Positions 14,355 to 18,597 of a DNA stretch of 18,597 nucleotides are shown here, in pieces; the stretch's first letter is position 1; every line of letters begins with the position of its first letter. The notes beneath the pieces were generated by a model that was given only the letters and a program-made list of their open reading frames with translations, did no database searches and was not told the DNA's origin. The stretch comes from Candidatus Falkowbacteria bacterium UBA917. Its GTDB lineage: Bacteria > Patescibacteriota > Patescibacteriia > Patescibacteriales > Patescibacteriaceae. The stretch is taken from NCBI GenBank assembly GCA_002293855.1, contig DBEB01000023.1, forward strand, positions 1-18,597, in the 5' to 3' direction. The translations under genes and the position numbers were made by a program.

Positions 14355-15167
14355 TTATTTAGAATTAAAGATTTTCTCTAAAGCGAGATTATTATCAGCC
14401 CAAACTAACATTGGACCTTTGAATTTAGCGCACCGGACTACCGCTTGATCATTAAACTTAAAAGTTGTTTTGGCGCGAATGCGTTTTGACCACTCAATAT
14501 CCTCAGCCTCGCCCCAGCGTCGATAGTCATCCAGAGGATTGGCTAAATAAAAATCACGCTTCACTACAAAATAAGTACCGCTGATATATTGATAGGCAGT
14601 AGCTTCAGCGTGATAAGGCAAAAAACCAGCCCCGACACCAGGATAATCCAAAACTAACCAATCACGAAAACGAGAGTCATCTTGATCTTTGATACAATTG
14701 ACAGCAAGATCAAACTGGTCACCATAGCGTTGCCAAGCATCATGCCAACCAGCCTGAAAAATGAGATAATCATGCATAACAACTACTTTGTCATAGATTG
14801 CCAAGCGAACGCCTAGATTTTTCTTTCTAGTAATCAAGGGCATAAGGAATGGCAAATCTCGATAAGCAATGATTCGAATAGGAATTTGCAAAGAGTAATC
14901 AAGTTGAAAATTTGGAGGAGCGATCAAAATTATCTCTGCCCTTTGACCAGATAACTCTTGATCGATAGACTCAAGCACCGATCTGAGCATCGGCAAATCC
15001 TCGCCACCAGTAATAATAACTATCGAGTAACCAGACTGAGCAGACGTTGATAGGGTTGGTGGATAAGGATTAAACCTAGACTCCAAATAGTCAAAAAAAG
15101 TATGCGGGAAGTGATTAGTTATTAACAACTTGAGCCTTTTGCTAATTTTCTTACTTAACTTAGACAT
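14355..15167 (-). CDS. GT-A-like glycosyltransferase, paralogue 2
   Basis: This protein of 270 residues is the paralogue of the gene at 10194-11000. It has a basic N-terminal region, a GT-A-like core starting YSIVIITGGED, HDY (132-134), a QDD (162-164), and RRWGEAEDIEWSKR (216-229). The frame is open upstream to an ATG at 15212 and a GTG at 15227, but I choose ATG 15167 for three reasons: it gives the same length as the paralogue, a good promoter (15195-15223) lies between the upstream starts and this ATG, and it is preceded by T. With this start there is a 79-base gap to the GT11 gene. The sugar and acceptor are unknown; the family resembles galactosyltransferase-like GT-A enzymes by the WGExED motif. 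Confidence 0.78.
   Translation of the reverse strand: MSKLSKKISKRLKLLITNHFPHTFFDYLESRFNPYPPTLSTSAQSGYSIVIITGGEDLPMLRSVLESIDQELSGQRAEIILIAPPNFQLDYSLQIPIRIIAYRDLPFLMPLITRKKNLGVRLAIYDKVVVMHDYLIFQAGWHDAWQRYGDQFDLAVNCIKDQDDSRFRDWLVLDYPGVGAGFLPYHAEATAYQYISGTYFVVKRDFYLANPLDDYRRWGEAEDIEWSKRIRAKTTFKFNDQAVVRCAKFKGPMLVWADNNLALEKIFNSK
14497..14594 (-). repeat. high-identity segment shared with 10339-10436 (copy 2)
   Basis: Second copy of the 98-base direct repeat inside the paralogous transferase genes, with the same orientation, about 4.16 kb from copy 1. The two copies bracket the unknown gene, HAD, cupin-nucleotidyltransferase and GDPD genes. Confidence 0.8.
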
Positions 15168-15194
15168 AGATACAGGTTTAGGCCATGATGTGGA

Positions 15195-15223
15195 AGTATA
15201 AAATAGTCTCATAAAAGTTACAA
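15195..15223 (-). promoter_or_regulatory. sigma70-type promoter for transferase paralogue 2
   Basis: Minus strand: -35 TTGTAA (15223-15218), 17-base spacer, -10 TATACT (15200-15195), matching consensus at four and five of six positions. Predicted start is about 15188, giving a leader of about 21 bases before ATG 15167. This placement rules against the upstream ATG and GTG starts. Confidence 0.55.
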
Positions 15224-15246
15224 ACACTCTTTGACTGACAACTAGA

Positions 15247-16098
15247 TCAAAGCCTCAGCCAAGTCGCTGGCAGCTCATCACTCTCAATTGATGCTTGGGC
15301 GGTTAACTGACGAGGGGCAATGATAATTTTATCAGGATTTGTATTGAGCCAAGCTGCCCAATGACTAAAAGCACTGTTAGCGGTAATTTGATGTTGACAC
15401 TGACTAAGCAGTGTTAATTCTTGAGCATCGCTTAGCTGGTAATCGTTAGCGAATTGATAATCTTGCTTAAAGCTTAGATTGCCTTTGACCCAATCAGGGT
15501 CATCGGAAAAAATCAAGAGTTTAAAATCACCAAGACGAGTTTCTAAAAGAGCCAGAGCTTCTTGATAATAGTCAACTGAGCACACGCCATGGATTTTATT
15601 GACTGCTGGGTTATTAGCCTTATCACCACGACGACAATGCAAGCCAACGATTGATCCTGATTTTAAATAGTCTTGTAGTTTAGACGGAACAGGTAAAGCT
15701 TGTTTTAAAGCAAATTCAGCCAGCAACTCCGCTCTGACAGCAGACCAGTCTCGATAAGAACCACAACGAGTATCGATATAGAGATCAGATGTGACGGATC
15801 TATTAACCAAATCAGCGAGAGAGCCTGAACTGAGATGACTTGATTTACGGCAACCAAAGCGTAATGAATATCGATTAGTTTTTAAGTGATCAATCTGTTT
15901 TTTGGTTGCTAAAGCAGCGGTGATGTTAAAATTATTTAATCCAAAGCTACGAGTATCTGACTCTGCATAATTATCTTTACTGCTATAAAAACTGTTATCT
16001 AGTAGCAACTCAATATTATTAAGCTTGTTCAGGTAGCGACCAAGGGCGTAACGAGACATTTGATCGCCGAGCCCACCGGCAATATAAACAATGATCAT
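15247..16098 (-). CDS. GT11 fucosyltransferase (alpha-1,2-type)
   Basis: GT11 enzymes transfer L-fucose from GDP-fucose, usually to O2 of galactose. This 283-residue protein has the family opening IAGGLGDQMSRYALG (6-20), the donor-binding HCRRGDK (154-160, canonical HxRRGD), IFSDDPDW (196-203), and the closing ITANSAFSHWAAWLN (238-252), close to the usual ANSTFSWWGAWL. One visible change is GGLGDQM where GGLGNQM is usual. It is full length, cytoplasmic, without signal peptide. It lies three bases after the GT10 gene, so two fucosyltransferases are adjacent and co-transcribed. No GDP-fucose synthesis genes (gmd, fcl) are in the window, so the donor must come from elsewhere. Linkage specificity is inferred from family only. 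Confidence 0.9.
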   Translation of the reverse strand: MIIVYIAGGLGDQMSRYALGRYLNKLNNIELLLDNSFYSSKDNYAESDTRSFGLNNFNITAALATKKQIDHLKTNRYSLRFGCRKSSHLSSGSLADLVNRSVTSDLYIDTRCGSYRDWSAVRAELLAEFALKQALPVPSKLQDYLKSGSIVGLHCRRGDKANNPAVNKIHGVCSVDYYQEALALLETRLGDFKLLIFSDDPDWVKGNLSFKQDYQFANDYQLSDAQELTLLSQCQHQITANSAFSHWAAWLNTNPDKIIIAPRQLTAQASIESDELPATWLRL

Positions 16099-16101
16099 AA
16101 G

Positions 16102-17106
16102 TTAGTAATTAATTGAAGTATTAAAGCTGTTTAGCTTATCTTTAATAATTCGTAAGCGATTAGCAAAGCTCAAACCACTCTTAGGACCAGTTAAGCTGAT
16201 TTGAGTCTTTGGCAAGCTAGCTTTGTTGGCCGTTAAAAAATCTACGAGTAGTGGGAAAATGTTGTAGTGGTTAAGATATTTTGATTTAGCCGCTAGTAGA
16301 GAGGGTAAGTGCTCATCATAGTGCAAAGGATTATTAATAGTTTTTTGGATAAGGTCTAGTGATCCGGAAAAATCATTGATATCTATCACTTGATAAGCAT
16401 CTGAAGAGAAATATTTTTTGATATTAGGAGCGCCATGATAAAAAGGAAAGCTATGAGACAAAAGGCAATCATAAAACTTTTCAGTAATATAGTCATCGTT
16501 TGCGCAATTTTCAATCGCTACTGAATACTTATAAGGAGCCATGACATCCCATTTATCTTGAAAGCTCTGAATACCTCGACCAAATAAATCAGCTCTATCG
16601 CCCAGAGCTTTTTTGAGCGCTAAGGCAAACTCATATCGCTGACGGTGACCTCGACTATCTTGTTTGTTAGAACAAATGATAGACAGTAGTTTGGTTTTGG
16701 GAATAGTACTCAGCGCTGATAGTTCGTCATAATTTTTGGCACAGCCTAATCCTCGCTCGTGAGCTTGATAAAGCCCGAGATGCCAACCATGACCCTGTAG
16801 AGTATGATGGATACCGGCACCTTGAAGAGACTGCTGACAAGTAATTACATGGGCAAATTGCTTGACAAAAGACCGATCATAGCGCCAGACAGACTCAGGC
16901 TCACCAGTGATTAAAATAGTTGCGTCCTTGGGGCAGATAGCGGTTAATGTGGCTGACGGTAAACTCTCACAGACTACCCAAGCATCACAATCAGCCAAAT
17001 CATCATTGATAAAAAATTGATAATCACCCCAACGACAAGAAAAGTCTGGACTTTGACGCTCCAGATGACTTGCATTATTAGGAAGACTTAATTTAACTTT
17101 AAACAT
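16102..17106 (-). CDS. GT10 fucosyltransferase (alpha-1,3/4-type)
   Basis: GT10 enzymes transfer fucose from GDP-fucose to GlcNAc (O3/O4) in Lewis-type structures or to related sugars. In this 334-residue protein the N-terminal half has ITGEPESVWRYD (66-77) and FAHVITC (84-90). The C-terminal donor domain has IICSNKQDSRGHRQRYEF (143-160), FGRG (175-178) and the family signature region 192-233, with YKYSVAIEN (192-200, Glu199), DDYITEK (204-210) and PFYHGAPNIKKYF (221-233). These match GT10. It has a basic C-terminal tail like the membrane-binding tails of bacterial GT10 enzymes, but no heptad repeats. The start (ATG 17106, the only one preceded by C instead of T) overlaps the GT2 stop by eight bases. 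Acceptor specificity is not predictable. Confidence 0.9.
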   Translation of the reverse strand: MFKVKLSLPNNASHLERQSPDFSCRWGDYQFFINDDLADCDAWVVCESLPSATLTAICPKDATILITGEPESVWRYDRSFVKQFAHVITCQQSLQGAGIHHTLQGHGWHLGLYQAHERGLGCAKNYDELSALSTIPKTKLLSIICSNKQDSRGHRQRYEFALALKKALGDRADLFGRGIQSFQDKWDVMAPYKYSVAIENCANDDYITEKFYDCLLSHSFPFYHGAPNIKKYFSSDAYQVIDINDFSGSLDLIQKTINNPLHYDEHLPSLLAAKSKYLNHYNIFPLLVDFLTANKASLPKTQISLTGPKSGLSFANRLRIIKDKLNSFNTSINY

Positions 17107-18022
17107 GGATTTTTTTAAACGGCCAAGTGATTATAGCCCACAGAGCATGTAAATGTCTTAGTAATATAGTGTAGAGAGCATAGCTAACACAAAGCAAAGG
17201 AGAATCACTCTGCCAGATAATTTTCACAACCAGATAGTAAAAAACCTCTCTGCGCCACAGCAGGTCGAGGCTTTTTTTAAGAATCAAAAAAAGATGAGCG
17301 CCAAAAAATTGTCCTTGCTTGTAGCTATGGCCAACATGTTTAATATTACGCATAGTAACCTCATAGAGAACAGCTTCAGAAAAGACTATGCGACCTCTAA
17401 TCAATAAATGGTACAGCATAAAAATATCCGGACCAAGATATTTGGTGTTACAATATTTAGCTACAATGTCTTGGCAAAAAGCGATATTAGTTCGTTTATG
17501 AAGACTATAGAGAACACTCCCCTTGGTATTAGCGCCTTCCGGCCAAGCTAGATAGGCTAGCAAACGCTGAGTTTGATCAGTCGAGCTGAGAGCCGGGCAA
17601 CGCTTTAGATAATTAGTAACTTGACCACTTTCTTTTTCTTTGACAGCACAAAAAGACGCCACAGCATCTGGATTAGCTGTAAATAAATCAAGCGCTGATT
17701 CGATAAAGCGACTATCCCAATAATCATCATCAGCCGCCCACATATAATACTCGCCGATAGACTGATCTAGCACGAACATAAAATTGGCCCCTGGACCGAT
17801 ATTTTTGGATTGGGTAAAAACCTTGATACGACTATCTTTGGCAGCATATTCAGCTAGAACTTCGGCAACTGCCGGATCAGTTGAACAATTATTAGAAACG
17901 GTAATTTGTAAATTGCGATAGCTTTGACCAGTGATGCAGTCTAGAGTTTGCCTCAGACCCTCAGGTCGATTGTAAGCCATGATACCAACACTAACTAAGG
18001 GCTGATGATTGATGTCGGGCAT
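17099..18022 (-). CDS. GT2 glycosyltransferase
   Basis: This 307-residue protein has a GT-A domain of family 2: opening VSVGIMAYNRPEGLRQTLD, then VSNNCSTDP, the KNIGPGANF stretch, and the metal- and nucleotide-binding WAADDDYW (95-102). The expected acceptor-side ED motif is not obvious, although YLGPDIFMLYHLL near residue 200 may correspond. The C-terminal about 50 residues are hydrophobic and basic and may anchor it to the membrane. It is an inverting transferase by family; the sugar is unknown. It is four bases after the methyltransferase gene and overlaps GT10, so it is part of the same transcription unit. The start is ATG 18022. Confidence 0.88.
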   Translation of the reverse strand: MPDINHQPLVSVGIMAYNRPEGLRQTLDCITGQSYRNLQITVSNNCSTDPAVAEVLAEYAAKDSRIKVFTQSKNIGPGANFMFVLDQSIGEYYMWAADDDYWDSRFIESALDLFTANPDAVASFCAVKEKESGQVTNYLKRCPALSSTDQTQRLLAYLAWPEGANTKGSVLYSLHKRTNIAFCQDIVAKYCNTKYLGPDIFMLYHLLIRGRIVFSEAVLYEVTMRNIKHVGHSYKQGQFFGAHLFLILKKSLDLLWRREVFYYLVVKIIWQSDSPLLCVSYALYTILLRHLHALWAIITWPFKKIHV

Positions 18023-18026
18023 AGAG

Positions 18027-18597
18027 TTAAGTTAAAGCTAAATAGTTCAAGTGGTAATTTTGCTTTTCTAAAGAGGCTTGAATGGTCTGGATGTGAGCGA
18101 TAGCGGTAATGAGCAGATAGCTGTCAGGACCTATATTTTTTACTAACTCACTAGAGCTAACCGAGAGATTAGCAACGGTCAATTCGGATTGTTTAAAAGG
18201 ATTGGTATCGATCAAGCCCTGAATATTACAGGCTTTGAGTCCGGCAGCTTCGTAGAGATAGAGAAACTCTCGACCCATGCCCCAAACATAGATAGCCCGC
18301 CCTGCCTGACTTAAGTTCTGAAAAAACTCTTGACGCTCTCTGAGCTTGGCTTGACTGGTGGCAATATAAGACTTGGTTTTAGATAATAAATCAAACTGAT
18401 CACTAGAGTCATCGGTAACTAAATCCTCTGTAAGCTGAAATAAACAGTGTAAGTTGGGTAATAACATTTGTTCGTTCATCATCACGGTATCATCAGCAAG
18501 ATAATCAACTAGAGCGAAATTTTCTTTGGTGAGTAGTGAGCGTAGATGACTGAGATCAAAATGCTGAATATGCTCACGTAGCAAAAACCAAAAACAA
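18027..18597 (-). CDS. methyltransferase, C-terminal part (cut by window edge)
   Basis: The reading frame is open to the right edge of the window, so the gene continues beyond it. The TTG at 18584 is an internal leucine codon, not a start. The visible sequence FLLREHIQHFDLSHLRSLL is the usual last strand-helix of a class I SAM methyltransferase domain. It is followed by a helical stretch and a Rossmann-like domain (YVWGMGREFLYLY, then GLIDTNPFKQ) that resembles the C-terminal domain of sugar C-methyltransferases. This organisation fits an NDP-sugar or glycan methyltransferase. The SAM-binding part is outside the window, so neither the exact family nor activity can be checked here. Confidence 0.75.
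   Translation of the reverse strand, partial: CFWFLLREHIQHFDLSHLRSLLTKENFALVDYLADDTVMMNEQMLLPNLHCLFQLTEDLVTDDSSDQFDLLSKTKSYIATSQAKLRERQEFFQNLSQAGRAIYVWGMGREFLYLYEAAGLKACNIQGLIDTNPFKQSELTVANLSVSSSELVKNIGPDSYLLITAIAHIQTIQASLEKQNYHLNYLALT

Noticed and set aside
17130..17135. TATAAT on the minus strand before the GT10 gene
   Set aside because: No acceptable -35 box or extended -10; likely chance in AT-rich coding sequence.
1..18597. Mobile element, CRISPR array, tRNA or recoded TGA
   Set aside because: I saw no transposase or integrase, no regularly spaced repeats, no cloverleaf candidates, and TGA is used as a normal stop (for example in the GT11 gene and the 209-residue membrane protein gene).

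Overview
The window is about 43-45% G+C by eye and densely coding. One gene points right (an ABC-F ATPase). Eighteen consecutive genes point left, with gaps of a few bases or short overlaps. No tRNA, rRNA, CRISPR array, IS element or integrase is visible. Stops are TAA, TAG and TGA, so TGA is not recoded. PyrG has the variant motif DQDIGNYERF and a P-loop reading GGVMSGVGKG. From memory I associate these, together with the compact, fully co-directional layout, with Patescibacteria/CPR genomes; this assignment is an inference. No gene has a recognisable Shine-Dalgarno sequence, yet 17 of the 18 visible start codons have T immediately before ATG. Promoters look like ordinary sigma70 boxes (TTGACA/TATAAT type), which argues against Bacteroidota despite the missing Shine-Dalgarno signals.

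Layout, left to right. Bases 1-119 hold a hairpin, two tandem 16-base repeats and a strong promoter for an almost leaderless ABC-F gene (120-1865). Its 3' end overlaps by 41 bases the convergent pyrG gene (CTP synthase, 1825-3519). Upstream of pyrG on the minus strand are a prepilin peptidase (3526-4398), a DPM1-like polyprenyl-phosphate sugar synthase (4401-5102), a GT-C membrane glycosyltransferase (5106-6413) and an unrecognised membrane protein (6410-7039).

From 7149 to the right edge lies a surface-glycan locus: FkbM methyltransferase, GT4 glycosyltransferase, HlpA-like GT-A enzyme, two paralogous GT-A-like proteins, a GDPD-family protein, a cupin-nucleotidyltransferase fusion, a HAD phosphatase/mutase, an unknown DUF6270-like protein, a GT11 and a GT10 fucosyltransferase, a GT2 enzyme, and the C-terminal part of a methyltransferase cut by the window edge.

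The left block plausibly makes a lipid-linked sugar (DPM1-like enzyme) and transfers it outside the membrane (GT-C enzyme), next to pilin processing. The right block plausibly assembles a methylated, probably fucosylated glycan. In the middle, a HAD / cupin-nucleotidyltransferase / GDPD cassette sits behind a perfect-consensus promoter and is flanked by the two paralogous transferases. It may supply a dedicated activated precursor. The most unusual signals are the T(-1) start-codon rule replacing Shine-Dalgarno, the GT10+GT11 fucosyltransferase pair, and this cassette with its flanking duplication.
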